Assembly (NCBI GenBank): GCA_008711295.1 | Contig: VUYV01000045.1 | Span: 5,226,770 to 5,290,769, forward strand | Source: Anarhynchus alexandrinus | Lineage: Eukaryota > Chordata > Aves > Charadriiformes > Charadriidae | Reading direction: 5' to 3' | DNA length: 64,000 bases | In this document: positions 23,571 to 34,391 of the stretch, in pieces | How the letters are laid out: each line of letters opens with the position of its first letter | Numbering within the stretch: position 1 is the first letter of the stretch | Made by a program: the position numbers and the translations under genes | The notes under the pieces: model-generated | Database searches by the model: none | What the model saw: the letters and a program-made list of their open reading frames with translations, nothing else | Told to the model about the DNA's origin: nothing

Positions 23571-26400
23571 ATGAGATACAACCAGTCTTTTCACATGTAT
23601 GTGATCAACAATTACAAACAAGGCAAATAGAGCAATTTTAAGAATAAAGTATTCAGTTGTAACTGAATAACGTACATTGGGACCATACTATTTTGATGAA
23701 GCTTGGATGCAGGAAGGGAAGTCAACAAACTACTTGTCTTCTGTGCAAGTACCTGGTTTAGACATTGCTCAGGTGTCCCCAATGGTCCAAATGATGACTA
23801 CAAGACCTAGGCATGTGGTATTGAATTAAGGATATTGTTTCATTTTTGCTTCAACATTTTTCATTGCCAGCAGAGAAGCTAACTCATATAAGATCTCTTT
23901 CTTTCAATTGCTTAGTGAGAAAAACAGGAGAAAAAGACATCATGAAAAGGTATTACCGATCACAGTATAAGTATCATTTCGTCTTTCTGGGGCTGCAAGT
24001 TTATGTGGTTTCCAGAGGATGCAAAAATACCCACTGGAATTCTGGCAATATCTTAAAGTGTGTCAGTTCATTGTAAGGATATTATAAGTGACAGTGTAAC
24101 CTCCGTGGATATTTCCAGTTAGTATTTTGTCTTAAACTTTCCGTTGTTGGCAACATCCTTTTATTAACTTTCAGACAAGAAATCACTTGAAAATAGAAAC
24201 ATTAACAACATCTCTTTGTAATAAAGAGATGACATACATACAATTTACAGTGTCATTTTCCATCATGACCACTCATGAATTATGGTCAGAAACTGGTTGT
24301 CTTCAGAAGACAGATTTAATATAGTTCTGACATTAAAAACCTGCGTGAAAAGCTAGTGACAGTATTCTACACAAGCTGGTCTCTGAAGCTTTGTTGTGAG
24401 ATGATTTCTACCTGTAAAGCGAAGAATTAGCTTTACATCAAGTTTTGGCATGTTGAATTTGGTCATTCCTGAACCTTTTCTTGACATTGCTGGCTATTGT
24501 TCAGCCTCAGATCATTCTTACTATATTCAGAAAGAGCTAAACTTGGTGTAACTAACAGTCAGTGTGCACAACTACATCTGTATCTACTCTGACTAGATGA
24601 CATGAACCAGAGGCAAAGCACAAAGTATGTCTGGGTGTTCCCTTTTAGATAGTCATCCCTAAGGTAAATTCTTCATGTGAGTAGCAGCGTTCACAACATT
24701 AGTGGTGCGTAACTCTGGCTTCACAGACTAACCCTACTTTGCTTAACTGATAGTTTGGACACAACGCTAATGGCCTTCAGAACAGCTCCATATCAGGAAC
24801 ATTACAATACAACTCAGGTAAATATAGACAAAAATCTTAGACTTTCCTTAGAAAGAGAAAGAAGAACAAGTAGGCAGGAAGAGTAAGCTAACTGAAGAAA
24901 AAAGAGGAGAATAAGTATTAAAATGTTGGGGTTTTTTTGATCAAAAGGGTAAGTACTGAAATATTCAATAACTTCCCTGCTAGCATAAATGAGACGACTT
25001 GCCTTATTGCTTTCTATTTATGTCGCATTGGCAGCAAAAGATCACCTCTGCCTTTTCTGAGCCCAGGTCCAGCAAGACTTTTGTAAGCCAGTGGAGCTTC
25101 TGCTTTGGGTAAAATAAATCATGTGTGTAAATCTTTGCACTACTGCAATTCTTAAGTAAGCTGTAGGGTGGGAAAACTCTGCAAACAGCTGCAGGTAAAT
25201 GTTAACAGAGATAGCAGTGTAAGGACTTTGTCCAGAGAAGATTCAGTTTCAGGGACTGCTGACCCTGAACCTTTTCCCATCCAGAATTCTGTATTGGCAA
25301 TTGCATATAAATAGTGTGAACTATGTATATCTGAACACAATATGATAATTTGTATAATACATCCATTCCCAATCCTTCCTCCTACATCAAACTCTCCCAG
25401 TCCATGGTTGGTTGCTGCTTAGGGTATTCTTTGTGGTCTAAATAAAGTTTTGAAAGTCATTCTTACTTGGTTTCCCTCTAGATACAATGCACATGTGTCA
25501 GGGGACTTTAGTGCAGTATTTCCTCCCTTCCCAAGAAGGAGCTGAGAAAGTGGCACTCAATAATTTAGTACATTCAGAATGATTTCCACTCTCATATTCA
25601 GGGCTCATAAGCATCTTCCTGTATGCTTTATTTTGGCCACGTTGACCTACAGTTTCTCCCATTAGTTCGTTGTCCTTCTATACAAAGCCGCGATTGCAAG
25701 ACTGGTATGAACAAGGAGCGAATAGGAAGGCACGGGATTGGAAGCTCCAGGAAGAAGAAGGGGTGTATGAATGGGTTGTGTTGTTGACTCCTAGATCAGC
25801 AAGTCATCATCTACATGCAACCTGCCATGACACCCAGATCAGGAGGAAAGCAGACAGCCCAATAATAGCTTAAACCAAGGGACAGGCTAAAGTAATTAAG
25901 TGACTGTGAGCGATGCGAGTATAGAGAAAAGGATTGAAGTTTTAAGCAACCCAGGCAGACAGACAGAAAAGGTGGGCAGGTAGGAGATTCAGATAGGCTG
26001 ACAGGTAAAAAAGCCTAATGATGTACAGGGGTGACACAAAAAAGTAACATCCATAAAAGTGTCTATCTAAATGCAGCATCTTGTCACTAACCTAAGAACC
26101 TAAAAGACATACTGAGGATGTGACAGCTGGTGTTCCTTGTTCTCTGTGAAATCCTGACCAAACCACTTGGATATATGCATCTTGGTGCTAGTGAGCATGT
26201 TGGTATGAGAGCATGAGTGAGTAAAATTCCCACTCCTATTTCGTAGTACTTATACTCCTTCCAGTAGCATCCTTCCCAAGAGTCTCATCACTTCTTTTCT
26301 TTCAGAGGATTTAAAAACTTCTTTGAGATGCATGGAAGATTTTTTGTGCCCAAACATCGTTGCTCCACTGATTTCATAAAAGGCATTGAAACCATTGAAA
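23571..26400. other. No recognisable gene
   Basis: AT-rich DNA with only short reading frames (76 codons at 23846-24076 and 67 codons at 25670-25873 on the plus strand). I see no repeats of known families and no convincing exon. Confidence 0.6.
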
Positions 26401-26558
26401 CACAGAATAAAGAAGGTCAGGAGGGGCCTCTGCAGGTCACCTCATGATCTACACAAGGCTCAGGTTAGAGCAGGCTACTCAGGGCTTTCTACAGTTGGCT
26501 TTTTGAAACCAGCAAGGAAGGAAATGCCACAGCCTCCACGGTCAGCCTGTTCCAGTGA
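26401..26558 (-). mobile_element. Old CR1 LINE 3' end, minus strand
   Basis: On the plus strand it begins CACAGAATAAAGAAGGTCAG, corresponding to the reverse complement of the CR1 3' tail. Then come GGGGCCTCTGCAGGTCACCT, a block with CAGGCTACTCAGGGC, and CCACAGCCTCCACGGTCAGC followed by CTGTTCCAGTGA, in the order seen in reverse-complemented CR1 3' regions. It is much more diverged than the other copies here and includes only the end of the element, a strong 5' truncation. Confidence 0.75.
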
Positions 26559-29162
26559 ATGATTACCTTTTTCATATTATTCACTCATTACTTATTCCAA
26601 ACTTACCTATTTTGCTTTCTTAACCTTGTTGCAGGTTAAACATTAGTCTTTAGTAAATGTTCTTTTAGAAAATCATAGAAAACAGGGGATATGTAAAGAA
26701 GCCAGCACCTTTTTTCAGACCCTGTGCAGAACTTTGCAGTTAATATTTCTCTATTTACTGACACACCACCTATTTGGATAGATCACTTAAATCTCTCCAA
26801 TATTCCTTAGAGTCTTTTTACTTCTTATTTTTGGCTAACATAGTCGACTTTGTGTCTTCTACAGATTTTGCTACTTCACTACTCACAGTAGTACTAAGTA
26901 TTGTTAAAAAAAATCTACTAAATCTTATCAACATTAAAACCGTGCTGACTTACAAACAATTATACAAACATAATTATAATCTCATTTAAAAACCCCTAAA
27001 TTCTTTCCTTTTAAGTTTTTTTTCACATTTGTGATCAGTAGAGCTTCATCAATTCCTTTTCAATTCATATCATCTGGGCTGTGTTATTTATTTGGTTGAT
27101 TTCTATTCAGAACAGGTAGTATCATTTTAGTGAGAAAAGCATGTTTCTAAAACCATATTAAATTCTGTCAGTTTGTGTGAAAAACTTTACCCACTTGTGC
27201 TACAGTGTCATAAAGGCACTTTTCCTGTTTCTTTCTGAAAATTAGAATATATTCATGTTGTTTATAGGTTGGACAGTGGCATAGTCACATGCATGAACAT
27301 CATAGATTGGAATTGCAGGTGTGCACTCAGATATATGACTTGTATTAATCAGAAAAGGAAACTGATTGAGACTTTCAGAGACTTTCAGAGATTTAACAAA
27401 TACTCGAGCTGAGCTGTCTGGCTCTTAACTCCCATTGAGTGAATTATCTATTGGTAGACTTCTGAAACCTTTTCAACAAGCTGTGTATGAAAGAAAGCAA
27501 CTGGAGATCCATTGAAATGGACTATTGTTAAAAACAAATTCTCAAGAAATCAGTTTTCTATATGAAGCTGTGAAATCTGTTTTTCTCCTTCTCTGGAGCT
27601 GACGTAACTACCTTCAAGGCCTAGACGCAGCAGGTGTAGCTTCTTTTGGTCCATAAATTACTGAAATTACTTGAAGCGTCTCAGCTCTGTTCATTGCCTG
27701 CTATTTTTCTTCTTCTCACACATCTGTGAGAAATACAGACCCAAAGGATTTTTTCAGACACTGTTCATGTCTGAAAACTGGAGGTCAAATAATAGAGAGA
27801 GAGAGATATCAGGCCTTGTCACTTAGGAGGTCAAACATGCAGAACATAAATGTAGACATGGAAAATTCACGGAGAGGAATGCCCACTGGTAGCACATGGT
27901 CCCCAGCGCTTCTGTACGACACACACACAGTTGATTCACAGGCATAAAAAGAGCCACAGTGACCTGCTGAGTGAGTAGTTTGGTTGACTCCCTCCCTTCT
28001 ATTTCATACAAATGTATCTACCTGCAGTGTGCTGTGAAAGACCTACACTAATTATTCAGCTTGTGCAGTTCCAGTGACTTAATAATAAGTGTTAGTTAAG
28101 TCATTTGCAAAACAGCAATCAATAAAACATGCTGTCTGGAAAAAAACGCTCTAAGCTTTTTTGAACATGCTTTCCAACAATATTATTTGGAAATATACAG
28201 GCTGGCAAATCAAAGCTGGTTACAGCAATGAGAAATATGATCTCTACTTTTGTAGAATTCTCCCCTTGTAAACGCACTTTAAAAGAAGGATAGCAATTAA
28301 GATTGAGTTTCTTGTTCCTGCTTTCTAAATTATGAAATGATACATTAAAAACATTTAGTAGGTGCAGTTCATTATTGAAAAGGCATGTAAGTACTCTGTT
28401 CTTAAATAAAACATTGACTAAATTACTGTGGAATTGAATAAATAATACAAAGCACCCAGAGGTTGCTACCATAATTGCAAAGTAAGCAGACATTTGATTA
28501 TATTGCTTTAGAAGTGAAGGGAAGTAAAATTGCTGATATTTCTCAATAATTACAGGTCCCATAGGTATTTTCTTCTCCCTAAAAAAGAGGAATAAACAAA
28601 TGCTGTGAGTCATTATGTTTCCGTAATGACTTGCAAAGTCTAGCACTAGGAAACTTTTAGGAAAATTTGTTGGTTAAATAAGCATGAGTGATCAAATACA
28701 CTGCATGTTTAATGAAAATCCATTCTAGAATGTAATTAGGAAATGAAATGATTCATTGAGATTACTTTTTTACCTTTTGGTTCTAAATCCAGAAAATCTT
28801 ATTACTTGGATTTATGTTTGTTCAATTCCCATTGGTTTGAATGGAGACCTCTGATTCGATAGCGTTTTGGATCCACTCTACATAGTTGCAGAGCTACAGT
28901 AGAGAATTTAGAACACTGAAATGTTGCAAAGAGATATGCTTGGTAGCAGTACAGGGTTTTAACACAGAAGGTAATTTTCAAGGAAGACATAACAAAATAC
29001 CATGGATGTAAATGAAATGGGTTTGCAGCCTTAAAATGTCATTAGAAGGAGTCCACTTATAAGGACTTCTACACAAAATTACAGTTAAGTAGTAACTTAC
29101 ATACAATATGTTTTTTACAAAAATGTGTGGATTGTACCATAAGAATAAGTAATATCCAAATT
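26559..29162. other. No recognisable gene
   Basis: AT-rich DNA. It contains the longest non-repeat frame of the window, 175 codons on the minus strand (28119-28646), rich in Phe, Leu, Asn and Ile as expected of random AT-rich translation, with no family resemblance. A 10-bp tandem duplication lies at 27369-27388. Confidence 0.6.
27369..27388 (+). repeat. Tandem duplication, 2 x 10 bp
   Basis: AGACTTTCAG is repeated head to tail, followed by AGA. Slippage is likely. Confidence 0.8.
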
Positions 29163-30948
29163 TCTGGAAAGGAGGGAAAGGGACCAGCACAGCTGAGTGA
29201 AGACCTGCTGGTCAAACTAAAGGGTAAGAAAGAGATGCCCAAGCTGAGGAAGCAGGGACAGGTATCCTGGGAAGAGCATAGTGATGCTGCCTGGTTGTGT
29301 AGGGATGGGGTCAGGAATGCCAAGATGCAGCTGGATCTGAACATGTCAAGGGATGCAAAGAATAATAAGGGCTTCTACAGGTATGTCAGCCAGAAAAGAA
29401 GGTCAAAGAAAGCGTACCGCCCCTGATGAGTAAGACTGGCAAATTTGTAGTGATGGATGAGGAGAAAGCTGAGGTACTGAACAACGGTTTTGCCTCAGTC
29501 TTCACTGGCAACCTCTCTCCCCACACCTCTCGAATAGATGGACTGCAAGATAGGGACTGGGGGAGCAAAGTTCCTCCCACTGTAAGAGAAGATCAAGTTT
29601 GTGACCACTTGAGAAACCTGAACATACAGAAATCTATGGGACCTGACAAGATGCATCCCAGAGTCCTGAAGGAATGGGCTGATGCAGTTGCTAAGCCACT
29701 CTCCATGATATTTGAAAAATCATGACAGATAAGTGAAGAACCTGGTGACTGGAAAAAGGGAAACATTGCAGCCATTTGTAAAAATGCTGAAAAGGAGGAC
29801 CCTGGGAACTACTGACCTGTCAGCCTCACCTCTGTGCCTTGGAAGATCACGGAACAGATATTCCTTGAAGCTATGCTAAGGCCCATGGAGGACAGGGAGG
29901 TGATTCAAGACAGCCAGCATGGCTTCACCAAGGGCAAGTCCTGCCTGACCAATCTAGTGGCCTTATGTGATGGAGTGAGTACATCAGCAGGCAAGGGAAG
30001 AGTTATGGATGTTGTCTGTCTGCATTTCTGTAAGGCCTTTGACATGGTCCCCCACAACATCCTCCTCTCTAAATTGGAGCGGGATGGATTTGATGGGTGG
30101 ATTGTTTGGTGGATGAGGAATTGGTTGGATGGTTGCATCCAGAGGGTAGTGGTCAACTGCTCAATGTCCAGATGGAGATCGGTGACAAGTGGTGTTCCTC
30201 GGGGCTCCGTATTGGGACCAGTACTGTTTATCTTCATCAGTGACATAGACAGTGGGACTGAGTGCACCTTCAGTAAGTCTGAATGCACCTTCAGTAAGTC
30301 TGAAGATGACACAAGCTGAGTGGCTCAGTTGACACGCCTGAGGGATGCAATGCTATCCATATGGACCTGGAGAGGCTTGAGAGGTGGGCCCATGTGAACC
30401 TCATGAGGCTGAACAAGGACAAGTGCAGGGTCCCGCACCTGGGTTGGGGCAACTCCCAGTATCAATACAGACTGAGGGATGAAGGGATTGAGAGCAGCCC
30501 TGCCAAGAAGGACTTGGGGGTTCTGGTGGATAAAAAGCTGGACATGAGCCAACAATGTGTGCTTACAGCCCAGAAAGCCAACCATATCCTGGGCTGCATC
30601 AAAAGAAGTGTGGCCAGCAGGTCGAGGGAGGGGATTCTGCCCCTCTACTCCACTCTCATGAGATCCCACCTGGAGTACGGCATCCAGCTTTGGAGCCCCC
30701 AACATAAGAAGGACATGGACCTGTTGGAGTGGGTCCAGAGGAGGGCCATGAGGATGATCCGAGAGCTGGAGCACCTCTCCTATGAGGATAGGTTGAGAAA
30801 ATTGGGGTTGTTCAGCCTGGAGAAGAGAATGCTCCAGGGAGACCTTATTGTGGTCCTTCAGTACATAAAGGGGGCTTATAAGAAAGATGGGGACAAACAT
30901 TTTTGCAGGGTTGTTGCAATAGGACAAGGAGTAATGGTTTTAATCTAA
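29163..30948 (+). pseudogene. CR1 ORF2 remnant, reverse transcriptase, broken
   Basis: The coding remnant is spread over three frames. 29163-29424 (VSWEEHSDAAWLCRDGVRNA block) is followed by a frame change, then 29426-29725, two in-frame stops between 29725 and 29834, the reverse transcriptase core at 29834-30319, a stop, and a further frame change into 30361-30948. Family motifs seen are [14 protein letters not shown], the motif A region, [10 protein letters not shown] and, further on, [17 protein letters not shown]. Two catalytic sites are altered: the first Asp of motif A (usually LDFSKAFD) is His here (CLHFCKAFD), and the two residues before the DD of motif C are changed to SE. A 21-bp in-frame duplication lies just ahead of that DD. 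The copy cannot encode an active enzyme. Confidence 0.92.
30263..30304 (+). repeat. 21-bp perfect in-frame tandem duplication in CR1
   Basis: Units 30263-30283 and 30284-30304 are identical. They encode CTFSKSE twice, directly before the reverse transcriptase DD pair. Related copies have this block once. Confidence 0.93.
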
Positions 30949-31187
30949 AAGAGGGAAGATTTAGATGAGATATAAGGAAGAAATTTTTTACAATGAGGGT
31001 GGTGAAACATGGGAACAGGTTGCCCAGGGAAGTTGTGGATGCCCCATTCCTGGAATTGTTCAAGGCCAGGTTGGATGGGGCACTGGGCACCCTGATCTAG
31101 TTGAATGTGTTGCTGCTCATTGCAGGGGGATTGGACTAGATGACCTTTAAAGGTCCCTTCCAACCCAAACTGTTCTATGATTCTGCG

Positions 31188-34100
31188 AATTACATGCACA
31201 AGCTTCTGATTTCCCAGACTTTCACAGTCAGCTACGAAATCTTTCCCCTGCCTGAATAGGAATAATTTACTTTTAACATCCAGACAGTCTCAGGAAACAC
31301 TGAGCAGGGAACAGTCAAAAAATCCAGTCTTTTCTGACAGCAACACAATCCCAATTAAACTCCATTTTAAAGGCAAGAAAATCACAAAGAGATATTAGAA
31401 ATGTGAATGCGAGACAGTGAGCTGACAGCTGGTTTCTTTCCACAGGTCAGGCTCCAGCTGTCCACATAGTGCTTTGGAAGAGCAGGGTTATCTGTTCATG
31501 TCGTGGAGGTAGCACAGGTGGACCTGCCCATGACCAGCCTGTCCAGCCCTTGGGAAGGTGCTGAGCATGTCTGTGCTTTCAAATATAACCTGGGGGATTT
31601 CCAGGGGACTTCTTACATGTAGAGAAAGCGGATTGGTTGTAGATGGTGACTTGCTGGCTAAACCAATAGACCTAAGATTTACAACAACAGTGTTTTGTTT
31701 TGTGGGTTGTTTTATTTTTCATAAGAAAAACTGGGGACAAAAGGAGGGGTGCAACCCTGATGGAGAGAGAAATGGGGGCCACTGGGTGGAACGGTAAGTT
31801 CTGAAGCAACATTTCCCAATAATTCTTAGTCTCAATATCCTATAAACCCAACACACTTACGTGAGGTTACCCCAGGAATATATTTATACTTGCTTCAAGA
31901 CTTTCCCCGACAATGGTATGCACGAATATCAGTTGGCTTCCATTTTTATTCTCCTTCTCTCATGTTTTATTAACTATACTCCTTGGTGGTTTAGCTGAAC
32001 TGTTTAAAATCCCTCTTCTCAAGCAATGGAAAGTTTCTTATGATAACTTAAAGGCAGTCACAAGGATTTGGTTTTTTTGCTGCTCAAATTGGACTTTCTC
32101 TAGATTTGGGTTTATGACTTTGATGTTTGGGGAAAATATTCGGTGATTTCCTTACTGTGTCTAGTCACAGGAAGATTAAAAACTTTCTTATGTCCTTCCT
32201 TTAGTTACACATAGACAACCAAGCATTCACAGGTCACCAAGTCAAAAAGTCTTAAAAACCCTCAAGAATATTTTTCATTTTTCTATAAGGTGGTGATTAC
32301 CTGGTATTACAACTATTTCAGAACAGCTAAACCTTTACTGTAGAACATAAAGTGTAGATCCAGGCTACTATAACCAGAAAATATTAAGCAGTAGGATTAG
32401 CAGCAAATTGAAATAGGAGTAGGTTTTATATCCTGGGGATTACCCGGTCGTGAAGTGTGCAGCATGACATAACCAAAAGTCTTTTTTTCAGTATAAATCA
32501 CTAAATATTTTTTCTTTGTTTTACATCATGTGGGTGTCAAAAGAAGAATGAAACCAGATGAAAGGTTGAAGCCAGATGAAAGTATCTTGGCAGCGACCAA
32601 GTAAGTCACTTCTCCAGGACATATAATAATTCTTACAGTTTTTGAAGTGAAGACTGAAAAAGACAGAGGACTTCTAGCTGTGCACTTTCTTCCTCTTTTC
32701 AGATGGAAGAAAGTGCTCAGTATGCCTTTGTCTATGTTTCAGAACCAGGCCCATTTCTGATTTCTGCGCAACACATAAATGATTTCTGGAATCCATCGTC
32801 AGCAGATATTTCTGAGGTCAGCTGCTTAGTCTGAATAAAAGTGAATCTAAAACTTCTATGAGTAATTATATACCCAGACTTATGCAAAGAATACAGAATT
32901 AAGAAGTGATAATACCCTTTAGTTTAAGGCATAAGATTATGGCAGAAATCATTGAGAAGGGAAAAGAAATTTTCTCTTTGGGCAGGCTATTCAATGGTGT
33001 CATTTCCTATATCTTTCTTTCACTTAAACATCTGCTGTACTGGATAATCATTCTTACATCTCCCAGTGTGAAACGTTCATTGCACACCATAGCAGACATA
33101 ATTTATAAAACACAATCTGTAATCACATTTTACACGTCATTAATTCAAGGTCATACATACTTACATGTCAGGCCCAGTGCTAGTAAATGAACACCTCAAA
33201 TGTCATTTCTCAGCTGCCACGTCTAGCTTCCTATCAGTACTCAGGCTGGTTAAAGCCACCCAAGCATACGTATTGCCAACATGCATTTGCCAGAGCAGCT
33301 ATAAAGGCAGAAGGCCTCTCTGTCCCAACCTCACGTATTTACAGGGACTGGAGCAATGTTTTCTCCCATAGCACATGACATGGGCACCATTTTGCAGCTC
33401 CTGCGCCCAAAGAGGGGTTAAGTCCTCTCCTGCTTTCAAAATGTGTTGGCAGCACACATTTCTACCAATCCATCCAGCTTTAAATTATGGTTTATACAGT
33501 GAGAAACACACAATCAGCGTTTCCTGAAGAAATTTCTCTTCTCTCATTCATTTATGAGCAAGTAATTGGGCACACAGGGAACAGATCAGTATATCAAAGC
33601 AGTCAGTGTTTGGGTCTCTATACTAATGCAGCACATTTTTTTTCCAAGTTTTGTTTCTGAGTAGATTTAGTGTGGTCCCCCGGACAGAACATTCCCATCA
33701 GGTGTGTGATTTGAAGCCTGTCAGATCACCACCATCAGGAGCTGGAGGCAAAGCTTCTGGTATCTTAAAATGCATTTGAGCTATATAGATCATTGTTCTT
33801 TGTTTTGTTTTTCTTGGATATTTTTCAATACATGTTTGGGGACTTACTCTACTCCCAAATCATAGTTTTACTAAACAGGAAAAAAATTCCCTGCTAAACC
33901 ACAGGTAAATCAGAAACAAGAACAGAAATAATGTTGTCACCTACTATTAAACTGAAGCTTAACACTGTGTTATTTGAATCTGATGCAGAGAAGTAATTAA
34001 TCTTGTGTGTACATGTGCAAGCACTGGTTGTAACTGCTTTCTCTGGAGTTACTTATACCTCCTGCAGCAGTGAGACATCAGGCTCTCTAGCGGGAATGAA

Positions 34101-34209
34101 ATCAGGATGCAATCCCAGATCTAAGACTTTCAGGAGTCTGCAAGCGTTATTCATCTGCCAATAAAATATTTCCCAAGCTAATGTATTCCAAACTGGGATT
34201 ATCTTTTAG
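31188..34209. other. No recognisable gene
   Basis: Apparently single-copy DNA. A possible two-exon mini-frame is noted: ATG at 32548 to donor GTAAGT at 32601, then acceptor TTCCTCTTTTCAG ending at 32702, continuing to a TGA at 32758-32760, giving 36 codons. An imperfect 18-bp duplication (32551-32568 and 32569-32586) lies in the first part. Nothing is recognised. Confidence 0.55.
32551..32586 (+). repeat. Imperfect tandem duplication, 2 x 18 bp
   Basis: Both units share CCAGATGAAAG and differ at four positions near their ends and start. Confidence 0.75.
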
Positions 34210-34391
34210 ACCATAAAGTGTCTAATGAAACTCTATTAACACAAGTGCAGAGACCAGCTGGACGTTTTTATGCAGTTTATCATCCAGTATGTGTAAAAGC
34301 GAAGGGACTCTTAAACCTAACAAGCCTTTGTTCTGGCACACCACATCTGGGCCTGTTGGAGCCACCCACATCTGGGGGTGATTTGGGAGAG
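34210..34391 (+). other. Candidate internal exon (182 bp), unrecognised product
   Basis: The acceptor GGGATTATCTTTTAG ends at 34209 and a strong donor, GAG followed by GTAAGC, starts at 34392. One frame is open for two leading bases plus 60 codons, entering in phase 1 and ending in phase 0. The peptide includes LTQVQRPAGRFYAVYHPVC and PTSGGDLGE and is not recognised. The acceptor's pyrimidine tract is short. The entry phase fits the exit phase of 16845-16969, and the exit phase fits 44848-44927. By chance such agreement across two junctions happens about one time in nine. Confidence 0.16.

Larger units (their letters stand above)
29163..31187 (+). mobile_element. CR1 LINE, 5'-truncated, 3' end complete
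   Basis: This non-LTR retrotransposon copy is about 2.0 kb long. It begins within ORF2 between the endonuclease and reverse transcriptase domains, runs through the reverse transcriptase and its C-terminal region, and ends in the CR1 3' tail: GGTCCCTTCCAACCCAAACT followed by GTTCTATGATTCTG. The tail octamer-like repeats (ATTCTATG) are recognised by the element's own reverse transcriptase in this family. No clear target-site duplication flanks it, as is usual for CR1. It lies opposite in strand to the copies at 26401-26558 and 61209-62670. Lesions in the coding part make it a dead copy. It is the longest mobile element in the window. Confidence 0.95.

Noticed and set aside
28119..28646. 175-codon minus-strand frame, longest outside the repeats except CR1
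   Set aside because: Phe/Leu/Ile/Asn-rich as expected of AT-rich random DNA, no family resemblance, no clear splice or promoter context.
30325..30927. 200-codon minus-strand frame
   Set aside because: It is antisense to the CR1 reverse transcriptase C-terminal region. The sense strand carries the recognised motifs.
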